A stretch of DNA of 6,056 nt from an uncultured Oscillospiraceae bacterium (GTDB taxonomy: Bacteria > Bacillota > Clostridia > Oscillospirales > Oscillospiraceae). The position numbers and the translations under genes were made by a program. The first letter of the stretch is position 1, and each line of letters opens with the position of its first letter. Shown here piece after piece: positions 5,566 through 6,056 of this stretch. A model generated the notes under the pieces. The model saw only the letters and a list, made by a program, of their open reading frames with translations, did no database searches and had not been told where the DNA came from. The stretch covers positions 1 through 6,056 of the forward strand of contig CAUFAM010000078.1 in the NCBI GenBank assembly GCA_959022875.1, given 5' to 3'.

Positions 5566-6056
5566 TACAGCAGAATCACTCCCGCGTCTTCGCAGGCCTT
5601 CACATTGGCCTCGTCCCACAGGGAGGACTGTACCTCACCGATGTGGGCCTTGCCCAGCAGCAGCATGGACACCCGGGACTGGCCAATGCCGCCGCCCATG
5701 GTCAGGGGCAGTTCCCCACCCAGCAGCAGCTTGTGGAAGGGCAGCTCCCGGCGGTTTTCACAGCCAGCCAGCTTCAGCTGCCGCGCCAGGCTCTCCTCAT
5801 CCACCCGGATGCCCATGGAGGACACCTCGAAAGAGCGCTGGCCCACGCTGTCCCACACCAGGATGTCGCCGTTCAGATCCCAGTCGTCATAGTCAGGAGC
5901 ACGGCCGTCGTGAGGCTTGCCGGAGCGGAGCTTGCCGCCCATGCCCATGAGGAAGGTGGTGGGATGGTCCTTGACATAGGCGTGCTCCCGCTCCTTGGGC
6001 GTCAGGTCGGGGTACAGATCCTCCAGCTCCTGAGAGGTAATAAAGGACACCTCGGT
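5565..6056 (-). CDS. asnA: Aspartate-ammonia ligase (asparagine synthetase A), C-terminal half, truncated by window edge
   Basis: Encodes 163 residues of the C-terminal half of AsnA, which makes asparagine from aspartate, ammonia and ATP in the cytoplasm. The full enzyme is about 330 residues; the N-terminal half lies beyond the right edge. The frame is open to the edge, and the GTG at 6050 is an internal valine codon, because FITSQELEDLYPDL aligns with the E. coli stretch FVHSQELLSRYPDL. Other matching blocks, numbered in this fragment, are FLMGMGGKL (35-43), RAPDYDDW (52-59), NGDILVW (62-68), FEVSSMGIRVD (76-86) and GGGIGQSR (121-128), the last being the class II synthetase motif 3-like ATP site. 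Relative to E. coli the loop between DDW and NGDILVW is shorter. Its stop codon shares a base with the next start (TAATG), so it is the first visible gene of the asnA-metH operon. The link between asparagine and methionine synthesis is not obvious; both draw on aspartate-family metabolism. Confidence 0.95.
   Translation of the reverse strand, partial: TEVSFITSQELEDLYPDLTPKEREHAYVKDHPTTFLMGMGGKLRSGKPHDGRAPDYDDWDLNGDILVWDSVGQRSFEVSSMGIRVDEESLARQLKLAGCENRRELPFHKLLLGGELPLTMGGGIGQSRVSMLLLGKAHIGEVQSSLWDEANVKACEDAGVILL

Noticed and set aside
5566..5619. Upstream in-frame ATG at 5619 for the reactivation protein
   Set aside because: It would place 18 residues of Arg/Gly-rich sequence inside asnA. 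The TAATG junction at 5567-5563 is the usual operon arrangement.

Overview
The window looks like chromosomal DNA from a GC-rich, anaerobic gut-type Firmicute of class Clostridia. A Flavonifractor/Oscillospiraceae-like organism would fit. The basis is GC-rich codon usage, strong GGAGG ribosome binding sites, a membrane-anchored GH25 lysozyme, a cobalamin-dependent methionine synthase split into two polypeptides, and bacterial-type AsnA. This assignment is inferred from gene content, not from a database search.

Layout. The left part (positions 1 to about 1352, + strand) is the end of a compact operon. It holds the C-terminal part of a COG0701/DUF318 permease (YraQ/ArsP type), a small Cys-rich thioredoxin-fold protein and a low-molecular-weight-phosphatase-type arsenate reductase. 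Gaps between genes are 18 and 4 nt. Together they look like an arsenic resistance cassette: ArsC reduces arsenate, the thioredoxin-like protein may supply electrons or carry metalloid, and the permease may export the product. A 17-bp perfect hairpin at 1392-1445 separates this operon from a convergent gene and looks like a bidirectional terminator.

The middle (1471-2410, - strand) is a single-gene unit: a type II membrane-anchored GH25 muramidase. It has an excellent promoter (TTGATC, 17 nt, extended -10 TATAAT) and an AAGGAGG ribosome binding site.

The right part (2410-6056, - strand) is one operon read right to left: asnA (C-terminal half only, running off the window), a free-standing methionine synthase reactivation-domain protein, and metH without its own reactivation domain. 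The three genes overlap end to end (1 nt and 11 nt), so they are probably translationally coupled. A 16-bp hairpin with a T-rich tail ends the operon and directly abuts the GH25 promoter. The MetH module joins homocysteine, folate and B12 chemistry to make methionine. The separate activator would rescue oxidised cob(II)alamin using S-adenosylmethionine and an electron donor. Its C-terminal four-cysteine tail is the most interesting detail in the window, because E. coli MetH lacks such a tail and it could bind a metal or an Fe-S cluster.

No tRNA, rRNA, CRISPR array, insertion sequence or phage structural gene was seen. No gene-free stretch exceeds 300 bases. The longest non-coding gaps are 118 bases (1353-1470) and 158 bases (2341-2498), both accounted for by terminators and a promoter.
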